DNA from: an uncultured Desulfobacterium sp.
Lineage (GTDB): Bacteria > Desulfobacterota > Desulfobacteria > Desulfobacterales > Desulfobacteraceae
DNA: 22,833 bases
Direction: 5' to 3'
Assembly (NCBI GenBank): GCA_937124525.1
Contig: CAKZLA010000018.1
Coordinates: forward strand, 1-22,833
The position numbers and the translations under genes are program-made. Below, piece after piece: positions 7,957-15,440 of this stretch (positions within the stretch are counted from its first letter, which is position 1; each line of letters starts with the position of its first letter). The notes under the pieces are model-generated. The model was not told the DNA's origin, made no database searches, and worked only from the letters and a program-made list of their open reading frames with translations.

Positions 7957-9018
7957 ATCAGACAAACAACGCATAGAACACCCTTTATTTATTATATGTT
8001 TGTATCGCTGGCTGCCCTTTTTTTTCTGTTGGGTCCAGCCCAGGTAACCTCTGCACTGGAGGATAACCACAACACCCATCAGATGGGTGAAAAAATCATG
8101 GAGAAACATCGTGATGTTGTAACAGGGGAGCCCTTTGAATCCAACGACATGACCAGTCATGCAGCCCATGGCATGGGCACAGACACCAATGGCATGGAGA
8201 TGGATCATACCGACAAAGAAAAATCTCCGGACACCATGGCGCTGTCCATGGAGGAGAAAGCCCTTCCAAAAGCCCATGATCACTCGGCCATGCAGGCAAA
8301 GTCACTGGATGAAGAAGAAAACCTGTTTAAAAGTGTGGGGCTGGATGAAAAGTTGGGAAAAACCGTTCCCCTGGATATTTCATTTACGGATGAGAACGGT
8401 TTTCCCATAACACTTTCGGAGCTGGTGGATCGCCCCACCCTGCTTCAACTGGTATTTTACCACTGCCCCCAGACTTGCAACATGATGATGGCCAACCTTG
8501 CCCACACCCTGCCATCAGTGACCTTCAAACCAGGTAAAGAGTATCGTGTGGTCACCATCAGCTTTGACCATGAAGACACCCCTAAAATCGCTTCAGATAC
8601 CAAAACCAATTACATGAACCTTCTTCCCCCGGCCTTTCCGGTTAATGAGTGGCGGTTCCTCACCGGGTCCCTTGACAACATAAGAGCGTTAACCCTTGCC
8701 ACAGGTTTCCGGTTTAAACGGGTTGAACAGCACAATTTTATCCATCCCAATGTACTTATTATATTGGGTGATGATGGAAAAATTATCCGTTATCTTTATG
8801 GGGTGGAGTACCTGCCCTTTGATGTGAGCATGGCTATCACCGAGGCCAGCCGGGGCACCCCGGCCATATCCATTAAAAAAATTCTGACTTACTGTTTTGA
8901 TTACGACCCCAAGGGCAAAAAATATGTATTTAAAACCTTTCAAATCACCGGGATTGTCCTGATTCTGATGTTGGGGGCATTTTATTTCTTTGTTTTACGA
9001 AAAGGCCGTAATCGATAA
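7957..9018 (+). CDS. SCO1/SenC-family copper chaperone with His/Met-rich arm
   Basis: A membrane-anchored periplasmic thioredoxin-fold protein that delivers copper, by family knowledge, to the CuA site of oxidase subunit II. Positions are counted from the TTG at 7867. An N-terminal signal or anchor segment ends near residue 63 (FVSLAALFFLLGPAQ). A His/Met-rich stretch (about 68-142, including TSHAAHGMG and AHDHSAM) comes before the SCO domain (about 160-340). That domain has the copper motif CPQTC (Cys200, Cys204) and the third ligand His293 in NFIHPN. A C-terminal helix (about 359-377) gives a second anchor. The start is uncertain: a strong AAAGGAGG favours ATC at 7957; alternatives are ATG 7996 and TTG 7867. 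The 7957 start gives the signal a basic RQTTHR head, which the 7996 start lacks. It leads the oxidase genes. Confidence 0.88.
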   Translation: MRQTTHRTPFIYYMFVSLAALFFLLGPAQVTSALEDNHNTHQMGEKIMEKHRDVVTGEPFESNDMTSHAAHGMGTDTNGMEMDHTDKEKSPDTMALSMEEKALPKAHDHSAMQAKSLDEEENLFKSVGLDEKLGKTVPLDISFTDENGFPITLSELVDRPTLLQLVFYHCPQTCNMMMANLAHTLPSVTFKPGKEYRVVTISFDHEDTPKIASDTKTNYMNLLPPAFPVNEWRFLTGSLDNIRALTLATGFRFKRVEQHNFIHPNVLIILGDDGKIIRYLYGVEYLPFDVSMAITEASRGTPAISIKKILTYCFDYDPKGKKYVFKTFQITGIVLILMLGAFYFFVLRKGRNR

Positions 9019-9067
9019 AATGTTTTTAGCTCCGTAACAGCCTGTCGAGTCAATAAACAACACATTC

Positions 9068-9072
9068 GGGGG
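9068..9072 (+). promoter_or_regulatory. GGGGG ribosome site placing the coxI start at CTG 9081
   Basis: A purine block (TCGGGGGAT) sits 8 nt before an in-frame CTG at 9081. Between the upstream in-frame TAA and the first ATG (9180) no other usual start codon lies at suitable distance, and the conserved N-terminal motif begins upstream of 9180. Confidence 0.5.
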
Positions 9073-9080
9073 ATAATACA

Positions 9081-10727
9081 CTGGAAAATACCCTATCTTT
9101 TTATAAAACGCCTTCCCCGGCAAGATTCACCGGCATTGGCGCATGGCTTCTTACCACTGATCACAAGCGCATAGGATTGATGTACATGGTAGCTGTCATG
9201 TTCTGGTTTGTCGTTGCCATTATCCTGGGCCTGCTCATCCGCACGGAACTCATGACCGTGGGTACCACCCTTATGGAGGCCGAAGCTTACAATGCGGTTT
9301 TTACCCTCCATGGGGTGATCATGATTTTTTTCTTTGTCATCCCGGCCATCCCTGCCATTTTCGGCAACTTTTTGTTGCCCATACAAATTGGGACCGATGA
9401 TGTGTTTTTCCCGAAATTAAATCTGCTCTCCTGGTACCTTTACATGTTGGGCGGGGTGTTGGCCATTTTTTCTCTGTTTGCCGACGGGCCCCCGGACACC
9501 GGCTGGACATTTTATGTTCCCTTCAGCGTCTCCACCCAGACCAATGTGGGATTGACCGTGACAGCGGCCTTTATACTGGGAATGTCCTCCATGCTCACAG
9601 GACTCAATTTCATCACCACACTCCACCGCATGCGCATGAAGGGCATGGGATGGATGCAGATTCCTTTGTTTTCCTGGTCTTTATATGCCACGGCCTGGGT
9701 TCAGCTTCTGGCAACGCCGGTGCTCTCCATCACCCTTTTACTCATCATCTTTGAGCGAATTTTTGGCAGCGGCATGTTTGATCCCAATAAAGGCGGAGAT
9801 CCCGTGCTGTACCAGCACCTGTTCTGGATGTACTCCCACCCGGCTGTTTACATCATGATTCTTCCTGGCATGGGGGTGATCTCAGAAATCATCCCGGTTT
9901 TTTCCAGAAAATCCATCTTTGGATATAAGGCCATTGTTTTGTCCAGCATGGCTATTGCCATTGCAGGCTCCCTGGTGTGGGCCCACCACATGTTCACCAG
10001 CGGCATGAGCGATGTGGCCGTGTTTGTGTTTTCTTTTCTCACCTTTGTTGTGGCGATTCCCAGTGCCATTAAGGTGTTTTCCTGGGTTTCCACCATGTAC
10101 CGGGGGTCCATCCTCATGACCCCGCCGCTGTTCCTTTCCCTTTGTTTTATCTATCTATTTACCATTGGGGGGCTGACAGGTTTGATATTGGGGGCCGCCG
10201 GCACCAATATTCAGGTCCATGACACCCATTTTGTGGTGGCCCACTTTCATTTTGTAATGTTCGGGGGCACGGGGTTTGCTTTTTTTGCGGCCCTCCATTT
10301 CTGGTGGCCGAAATTTTTCGGACGGCTTTATCATTTCAAAACCGCCTATGTGGCGGCCACCCTCACCACCATGGGGTTCATGCTGCACTATATTCCCATG
10401 TTTGTTTTGGGGATGCAGGGGATGCCACGGCGCTATTATGACTATCTTCCCCAGTTTGAAACCGGTAATTTTTTTGCTGGCATTGGCGCATATATCATGG
10501 TGGCAGGTATTTTTATTATGTTCACCAATCTTGCCATCAGTTTTAAAAATGGGGAAAAAATATCCGGGGATCCCTGGGGCGGCACCACATTGGAGTGGCA
10601 AACCCCCTCCCCTCCCCCCCTTCACAACTTTGTGTCCCCCCCCCGGGCTCCGGGATATCCCTATGACTTTAAAGAGGTTATTCGCAAGGCCAATGAGACA
10701 CAAGGCACTGGCGGGGTCTCATCATGA
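9081..10727 (+). CDS. coxA: Cytochrome c oxidase subunit I, A2-type heme-copper oxidase
   Basis: The catalytic subunit of an aa3-like oxidase: 12 or so helices that reduce O2 at a heme/CuB centre and pump protons. The in-frame sequence WLLTTDHKRIG (9147-9179) is the classic subunit I start and lies before the first ATG, so translation should begin upstream, most likely at CTG 9081. That gives 548 residues, a normal length. Ligands are all present: the low-spin heme His77 (TLHGVIM), the CuB pair HH302-303, the crosslinked His/Tyr in YSHPAVY (251-257), heme a3 His388 and heme a His390 (HFHFVM). The K-channel Lys331 (AIKVFSW) and the D-channel entry Asp (IGTDD) are kept. The usual HPEVY Glu is Ala and is preceded by Tyr-Ser, the A2 signature. 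It overlaps coxIII by ATGA. Confidence 0.96.
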   Translation: MENTLSFYKTPSPARFTGIGAWLLTTDHKRIGLMYMVAVMFWFVVAIILGLLIRTELMTVGTTLMEAEAYNAVFTLHGVIMIFFFVIPAIPAIFGNFLLPIQIGTDDVFFPKLNLLSWYLYMLGGVLAIFSLFADGPPDTGWTFYVPFSVSTQTNVGLTVTAAFILGMSSMLTGLNFITTLHRMRMKGMGWMQIPLFSWSLYATAWVQLLATPVLSITLLLIIFERIFGSGMFDPNKGGDPVLYQHLFWMYSHPAVYIMILPGMGVISEIIPVFSRKSIFGYKAIVLSSMAIAIAGSLVWAHHMFTSGMSDVAVFVFSFLTFVVAIPSAIKVFSWVSTMYRGSILMTPPLFLSLCFIYLFTIGGLTGLILGAAGTNIQVHDTHFVVAHFHFVMFGGTGFAFFAALHFWWPKFFGRLYHFKTAYVAATLTTMGFMLHYIPMFVLGMQGMPRRYYDYLPQFETGNFFAGIGAYIMVAGIFIMFTNLAISFKNGEKISGDPWGGTTLEWQTPSPPPLHNFVSPPRAPGYPYDFKEVIRKANETQGTGGVSS

Positions 10728-11320
10728 ATCAATCCATGGACACCACCGGTTCCAGAACAGGCATGTGGCTATTTCTTTATACCGAAATCATGTTGTTTGG
10801 CGGACTGTTCGTGCTTTATGCCGCTTATTACCGTATGCACACGGTGGATTTCATCGCTTCGGGAAAGGAGCTTGATCTGGCCATGGGGGCCATAAACACC
10901 GTTATTTTGCTAATCAGCAGTTTTTGCGTGGCCGCATCCATAACGGCTGTACAACAGGATCATAAAAAACTGGCGTGCACTTTTCTTTCCATTGCCCTGG
11001 GGCTGGGTTGCCTGTTTTTGATCAACAAATACTTTGAATGGGGCCACAAGATTGATCTGGGGATTTATCCCAATTCACCCGCCATGGAAGACAGTCCCCA
11101 TGGACGGATTCTTTTTTTCAGCCTCTATTACACCATCACCGGACTCCACGGGGTGCACATCGTCATTGGCATGATTTTGTTATCTTTGACCATGATTTTT
11201 ATTGTCATGGATAAAATCAGGGCAGATCACTTTGTTTTCCTGGAAAATGCAGGTCTTTACTGGCACTTGGTGGACCTGATCTGGATTTTTATTTTTCCGC
11301 TGTTTTATCTTATTTTGTGA
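10724..11320 (+). CDS. coxC: Cytochrome c oxidase subunit III
   Basis: A 198-residue membrane protein with five predicted helices, typical of the short bacterial subunit III that lacks the first two helices of longer homologues. Family landmarks are TGMWLFLYTEIMLFGGLF near the start, NKYFEWGHKI, the YYTITGLHGVHIVIG helix and the terminal YWHLVDLIWIFIFPLFYL. It stabilises subunit I and its proton uptake path but holds no redox centre. The start ATG overlaps the coxI stop (ATGA), so the two are translationally coupled. Confidence 0.95.
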   Translation: MNQSMDTTGSRTGMWLFLYTEIMLFGGLFVLYAAYYRMHTVDFIASGKELDLAMGAINTVILLISSFCVAASITAVQQDHKKLACTFLSIALGLGCLFLINKYFEWGHKIDLGIYPNSPAMEDSPHGRILFFSLYYTITGLHGVHIVIGMILLSLTMIFIVMDKIRADHFVFLENAGLYWHLVDLIWIFIFPLFYLIL

Positions 11321-11392
11321 TGTTCCTTGGTCCGCCATAACAAAAATTGAAAAACAGTGAGCGATAAAAATATAATCTCTGTGGAGAAAATA

Positions 11393-11680
11393 ATGATAAA
11401 AGAAGCAGAATCCCACATACAATCATATGGAAAACTCTTGTCCATATTAATTATTTTACTGGTCCTGACAGGGTTCACCGTTTTTATTTCCCGGGTGGAT
11501 CTGGGAAGTGCCAACATTTGGATTGCCATCATGGTCGCATCGGTGAAAGCCAGTTTTGTCCTGCTTTATTTCATGCACCTGAAATATGAGAGCCTTTTAA
11601 TAAAAAGCTCGTTTCTGGCCACCATTGGGTTTCTGGCCATTCTCATCGGTTTCATGTTTTGGGATATAGCCTTCAGATAA
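11393..11680 (+). CDS. Cytochrome c oxidase subunit IV (prokaryotic type)
   Basis: A 95-residue small subunit with three helices; the motif VKASFVLLYFMHLKYES at about 52-68 is diagnostic of the bacterial subunit IV family. It helps assembly or stability of the oxidase. I chose the ATG at 11393 because GGAG lies 6-7 nt upstream; a GTG at 11357 would add 12 residues without a clear ribosome site. It stops 11 bp before the chosen coxII start. Confidence 0.9.
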   Translation: MIKEAESHIQSYGKLLSILIILLVLTGFTVFISRVDLGSANIWIAIMVASVKASFVLLYFMHLKYESLLIKSSFLATIGFLAILIGFMFWDIAFR

Positions 11681-11691
11681 TGGAGAATTAT

Positions 11692-12297
11692 ATGGATAAA
11701 ATAGTAAATCCGGTTGAACAGATTGATGCGGCTTTTTTATATATCATCGGTATTTCCCTTGTGCTGTTGACCTTGATCACCATCACCATGATCTGGTTTG
11801 TCATCAAATACCGCCGCAGCAAAAATCCCCTACCCGCCGACATCCGGGATAATTGGAAACTGGAAATTGTCTGGACCGTCATCCCCACTGTCATTGCCCT
11901 GTCCATGTTCTGGGTGGGCTGGTCCTCCTATGCGGGGCTTCGCAACGTCCCGAAAAACGCCCTGGAAATCGAAACCATTGCCCAGATGTACTCCTGGATT
12001 TTCGTCTATCCCGACGGAAAGGAGACAGAAAATGAAATCGTTGTGCCCATTGGCCGCCCCATCCGGTTGAACATCACCTCGGATGATGTGATTCATGGTC
12101 TTTTTATTCCCGCTTTCAGGGTCAAGGTGGATGCGGTTCCCGGTGTAAATACCTACGCCTGGTTCTACCCGGAAAAACCCGGACGATTTTTTGTGCAATG
12201 TACTGAATTCTGTGGTGTTGGCCATGCGGATATGACCGCTGTTCTTCGGGCCGTCCCGCCGGAGGAATACCAGAAATGGCTGGAACAGGAAGAATAA
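11692..12297 (+). CDS. coxB: Cytochrome c oxidase subunit II with CuA site
   Basis: A 201-residue subunit with two N-terminal helices (about 16-38 and 58-78) and a periplasmic cupredoxin domain that accepts electrons from cytochrome c or another donor. All CuA ligands are seen: His135 (VIHGLFIP), Cys170, Glu172, Cys174, His178 and Met181 (QCTEFCGVGHADM). The aromatic electron-entry segment is QMYSWIFVYPDG (98-109). There is no fused C-terminal cytochrome c, so it is not a caa3 type. The start at 11692 has GGAG at 6 nt; an ATG at 11680 overlaps the subunit IV stop and is less likely. Its place after subunits I, III and IV is unusual, since coxB usually comes first. Confidence 0.95.
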   Translation: MDKIVNPVEQIDAAFLYIIGISLVLLTLITITMIWFVIKYRRSKNPLPADIRDNWKLEIVWTVIPTVIALSMFWVGWSSYAGLRNVPKNALEIETIAQMYSWIFVYPDGKETENEIVVPIGRPIRLNITSDDVIHGLFIPAFRVKVDAVPGVNTYAWFYPEKPGRFFVQCTEFCGVGHADMTAVLRAVPPEEYQKWLEQEE

Positions 12298-12307
12298 AAA
12301 CCAATCC

Positions 12308-13204
12308 ATGACAGATCAAAAAGATTCTTCAAACGCGATACTTGTTGGGTGTCTTCAGGTTTTTAAACCGGGCATCAGTCTGTCCATTGCCCTCTCCGCC
12401 ATGCTGGGTTACCTGATCCAGCATCCCCATCCCGATGGTCTTTTTTATATGACCGGAATTTTCACCTTTCTGCTCTGTGCGGGCAGCGGTGGTGTGAATA
12501 ATTGCCAGGATCGCCACAGAGATGCCGCCTTTGAACGAACCCGAAATCGCCCCCTGCCCTGTGGCATCTTGCCCTTTGTTCCCATGCTGGCCCAATCCAT
12601 GGTACTCATTCTTGTGGGCATTGCAGGACTCGGGATGACCCGCCAGCCATTCATTACCATGGCATTGGGCCTTGCTGGAGTGATGCTTTACAATGGCATT
12701 TACACCCCTCTTAAATCAAGAACCATCCTTGCCATACTCCCGGGTGCCTTGTGCGGCATGGTGCCACCGGCCATGGGTTGGAGCGCAGCCGGAGGAACCC
12801 CGTCCATGAACCTCGGCATCCTCTCTGTGATGGTGATTTTCGGAGTATGGCAGCTCCCCCACTACTGGCTGATCCTCCTGTCCCATAAAAAGGATTATCA
12901 GAAGGGGGCCTTCCCCAGCATGCTCACCCTGTTTTCTTTAGCACAGATGGAACGGATTTTACTGGTGTGGGTGCTGCTCTTTGCTGCCATGATCCTCATG
13001 CTGCCGCTTTTTTTCTCCAGGATCAGTGCGCCGGTGCTGGCAATTCTTGGGTTTAACGCCCTGGGACTTTCCCTGTGGTTCATCCGGAATTTCTTCTCCT
13101 GTAAGATGAAAAAATATCCCATGGCCTTTATCCTGTTAAACCTGTCAATGGGTATTTTCATGGTTGCACTGATGGTGGATCTTATGAATCAGGTTCACCG
13201 CTGA
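12308..13204 (+). CDS. ctaB: Protoheme IX farnesyltransferase (heme O synthase)
   Basis: A 298-residue UbiA-superfamily prenyltransferase with about nine helices that adds a farnesyl group to heme b to make heme O. The first Asp-rich motif is NNCQDRHRDAAFERTRNRPL (64-83). YNGIYTPLKSRT, the PGALCGMVPPAMGW region and WQLPHYW also match CtaB/CyoE, which separates it from quinone prenyltransferases. It begins 10 bp after coxII and closes the operon. No heme A synthase (ctaA), Cox11/CtaG or Surf1 gene is in the window, so whether the enzyme uses heme A or O cannot be told here. Confidence 0.95.
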   Translation: MTDQKDSSNAILVGCLQVFKPGISLSIALSAMLGYLIQHPHPDGLFYMTGIFTFLLCAGSGGVNNCQDRHRDAAFERTRNRPLPCGILPFVPMLAQSMVLILVGIAGLGMTRQPFITMALGLAGVMLYNGIYTPLKSRTILAILPGALCGMVPPAMGWSAAGGTPSMNLGILSVMVIFGVWQLPHYWLILLSHKKDYQKGAFPSMLTLFSLAQMERILLVWVLLFAAMILMLPLFFSRISAPVLAILGFNALGLSLWFIRNFFSCKMKKYPMAFILLNLSMGIFMVALMVDLMNQVHR

Positions 13205-13274
13205 ACGAAAAAAAACGGCAAGCTGCAGACAAGACTATACCTGCTGGTGAGCAAAGTTCTGAATTCATCCCCCA

Positions 13275-13376
13275 TTGAATCAGAGATTCAGAAGGGGACT
13301 CCTTGGCGAAAAGTTGAACCTGGCCATGGGGTTATTTATGACAGTGTTGGTGATGGACCGACTGTTCGGGGCTTGG
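13275..13376 (+). pseudogene. Possible remnant resembling the C-terminal end of CtaB
   Basis: Just after ctaB, one frame reads LNLAMGLFMTVLVMDRLFG (13314-13370), which lines up without gaps with the CtaB end LNLSMGIFMVALMVDLMNQ: 8 of 19 residues are identical and most others are similar. The DNA also matches at many positions. There is no start or upstream homology, and the frame runs into antisense of the helicase gene. It may be the leftover end of a second prenyltransferase copy, or simply a chance hydrophobic stretch. Confidence 0.25.
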
Positions 13377-13402
13377 TCCCACCCCAGGAATCAGGTTCTA
13401 CG

Positions 13403-14794
13403 TTATTTTTTTCCTCTGCTTCTTCCCTTTCTCGGTATTGGGCGGGAACGGGCTTCTGATCGGGAACGTTTTTTCTCAAATTTCTTCGCTTTTTTACCAG
13501 ATGGTGATTTTGATGCACTCTCGTCGCTTTTGCCGAAATTTGTGGTTTTGCTGGCAGGAGTCTTTGAAGCATTTCTTTTGCTCACCGCCTCCTTTATCCC
13601 CTTGTCTGCATTTCTTTCACTGGCGGGGTTTTTGGGACGTAATAAAACAAATTTGGGAACCGCACCATCCACGGTGTAGCCGTCAATGGATTCTTTGGGG
13701 ATTTTTTGTTTCAACAGCTTTTCAATGGCCTTTAAACTGGCGTTCTCATCATGATTGACCAGGGAGACAGCCACTCCGCTTACCCCGGCACGTCCAGTGC
13801 GGCCAATGCGATGGATATAATCCTCCGGGGCCCGGGGCATGTCATAATTCACCACATGGGGTAAATTACTGATATCCAGTCCCCTTGCAGCCACATCCGT
13901 TGCCACCAGGGTTCTTACCTCCCCTTTTTTGAACTCCTTGAGGGTCCGTGTGCGTTGGGACTGGCTCATGTTGCCATGGAGGGCCGCGGCACTCACCCCC
14001 TTTGCCATTAATTTTTCAGTCAATTTATTTGCCCCGTGTTTTGTGCGGGTAAATACAAGCACCTGGGGCCAGTTTCCCTTGGTGATCAGATGGATCAGCA
14101 GGGGACATTTATTGCTCTGTTCCACCAGATGGACCTTCTGAGCAATGGATGCCGCGGCTTTAATATTGGGTGTCTCCTCAATGTTTTGGGGACTATTGAG
14201 CATTTCATCGGCAAGTTGTCGGATCTGCTGAGTATAGGTAGCAGAAAACAACATGGTCTGGCGATGGGTCGGCACAAGCTCAAGGATTTCGGATATTTCC
14301 CCACTAAAGCCCAGATCCAGCATTCTGTCTGCCTCGTCAAACACCAGGAATTCTATCTGGGAAAGATGCAGATCTCTGTGGGAAGCCAAATCCAGAAGAC
14401 GGCCCGGGGTGGCCACAAGGATATCAATGCCCCGCCTTAAACGGTGAATCTGGGGATTGATATTAACTCCACCATAAACCACAGAGCACCGCAGGGAAAC
14501 TCTTCTGGCATAATCTTTGAGGCAATCTCCCACCTGGAGGGCCAGTTCCCGGGTGGGGGTTAAGATAAGGGCCCGGGGGTGTCGAGCATTGCCCTTTTGT
14601 TGACTTAAAACATGCACCAGTGGCAGGGCAAATGCGTCGGTTTTACCCGTTCCTGTCTGGGCCCTGGCAAGGACATCCCTTCCTTGTATAATGGCCGGAA
14701 TGACCCGGCTCTGGATGGGGGTGGGGGCGGTGTAGCCATTGGTTTTAACGGCTTTAAGCAGTTCGACCCGAAGGCCAAGTTCTTCAAATGACAT
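13403..14794 (-). CDS. rhlE: DEAD-box ATP-dependent RNA helicase, RhlE type
   Basis: A 463-residue RNA helicase that remodels RNA duplexes and RNPs. Motifs, in order, are Q motif (YTAPTPIQ, 21-28), I AQTGTGKT (45-52), Ia PTRELALQ (80-87), Ib TPGR, II DEAD (153-156), III SAT (184-186) and VI HRIGRTGR (328-335). A Lys/Arg/Ser-rich tail (about 386-463) is typical of RhlE proteins and binds RNA without a fixed structure. I chose the ATG at 14794, where the Q-motif region begins with MSFEELGL, the usual family start; an ATG at 14848 would add 18 atypical residues. It converges on ctaB, and I saw no clear terminator between them. Confidence 0.93.
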   Translation of the reverse strand: MSFEELGLRVELLKAVKTNGYTAPTPIQSRVIPAIIQGRDVLARAQTGTGKTDAFALPLVHVLSQQKGNARHPRALILTPTRELALQVGDCLKDYARRVSLRCSVVYGGVNINPQIHRLRRGIDILVATPGRLLDLASHRDLHLSQIEFLVFDEADRMLDLGFSGEISEILELVPTHRQTMLFSATYTQQIRQLADEMLNSPQNIEETPNIKAAASIAQKVHLVEQSNKCPLLIHLITKGNWPQVLVFTRTKHGANKLTEKLMAKGVSAAALHGNMSQSQRTRTLKEFKKGEVRTLVATDVAARGLDISNLPHVVNYDMPRAPEDYIHRIGRTGRAGVSGVAVSLVNHDENASLKAIEKLLKQKIPKESIDGYTVDGAVPKFVLLRPKNPASERNADKGIKEAVSKRNASKTPASKTTNFGKSDESASKSPSGKKAKKFEKKRSRSEARSRPIPRKGRSRGKK

Positions 14795-15177
14795 ATTTAT
14801 TCCAAGTGGTTTCTTAAATTTTATAGTGAATGCTTTGATATCCTTCATTTGTCAGATATGAATATAACAAAGTTGGATTATCAGATCATCGAGCAACATA
14901 AATCATTTTAGTTTAATTGGATAGCATACCATAATCAGATGAGAATGTCCCATAATTTTCAACTGTTTAATCAGGATGATTTATTTTTACCTTATCCATA
15001 AATATCCATTTTCAGGGATACACCCAGATACTTTTTCAGATGGCCTTAGATTGCTTTTTTTTTCTATATTTTGGGATCCATAGCAGATCATGCTTGCAAT
15101 CTCAAGTTGTATGGTTTAATTTTTTATTGTTGTTCATGGAAAGTATCCTTTGCTATGATCTTTGAGCGGTTCACAGT

Positions 15178-15307
15178 TTAGCACTACAGCGACACTTTGA
15201 AGTTCACGTAAAAAACGCATGTCATCTTGCCTATGATTACTGCTGATTAAGTTAAGGCAAATCAATTGGCATACGGTTTTTAAGTCAAAGTGTCGCTGTG
15301 GTGTTAG
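15178..15307. mobile_element. MITE-like element 1: 122 bp, 19-bp terminal inverted repeats, TTAG duplication
   Basis: The left end CACTACAGCGACACTTTGA (15182-15200) matches the reverse complement of the right end (15285-15303) at 18 of 19 positions. Weaker pairing continues inwards for about 25 bp more, so a single strand could fold into a long hairpin. TTAG directly flanks both sides (15178-15181, 15304-15307), as a 4-bp target-site duplication would. There is no reading frame inside. This fits a non-autonomous element moved by a transposase in trans. TTAG matches the YTAR target preference known for some IS5-group elements, but the family is not established. Confidence 0.65.
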
Positions 15308-15338
15308 AAGACTTTCTTATACTCCTGCAAATGTCAAA

Positions 15339-15368
15339 CTCTGGGAGTCTCCCCGGCTGAGCCGGGGA
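15339..15368. repeat. Tandem small hairpins with 3-nt loops (REP-like, or IS200/IS605-end-like)
   Basis: ACTC-tgg-GAGT is followed at once by TCCCCGGC-tga-GCCGGGGA, an 8-bp GC-rich stem with a 3-nt loop. No T-run follows in the plus direction, so it is not an intrinsic terminator. Compact imperfect or perfect GC hairpins like this occur in REP elements and at ends of IS200/IS605 elements, but no transposase is nearby. Confidence 0.45.
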
Positions 15369-15440
15369 TTACCCGTTACCCAATTATTGATTTGAGCCAA
15401 GTTTTTCGAAAACGACATTTTTCTTTGAATCTGGATAAAT

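Larger units (their letters stand above)
14795..15440. other. AT-rich intergenic region with a small mobile element and hairpins
   Basis: Divergent spacer between the helicase and the FapA-like gene. From 14795 to about 15177 I see no coding or clear signal; it should hold the helicase promoter. A 122-bp inverted-repeat element lies at 15182-15303 and a GC-rich hairpin at 15350-15368 (both listed separately). The FapA-like gene starts 72 bp after the hairpin. Confidence 0.6.

Noticed and set aside
9177..9182. TTG/ATG at 9177-9182 as the start of coxI
   Set aside because: It would cut off the conserved TTDHKRIG motif, which is encoded in the same frame just upstream.
10155..10703. Long antisense frames over coxI (for example 182 codons at 10155-10703) and other long frames opposite the sco, coxII and RND genes
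   Set aside because: Composition is unlike protein, no ribosome sites or motifs are seen, and each lies exactly opposite a well-supported gene.
13275..13679. 134-codon plus-strand frame running from after ctaB into the helicase gene
   Set aside because: Most of it is antisense to the helicase tail; only its first 30 or so codons might be a relic, which is reported separately at low confidence.
15265..15285. TGGCATACGG-type sequence upstream of the FapA-like gene as a sigma-54 promoter
   Set aside because: There is no GC at the required distance after the GG, and the sequence is part of the MITE-like element.
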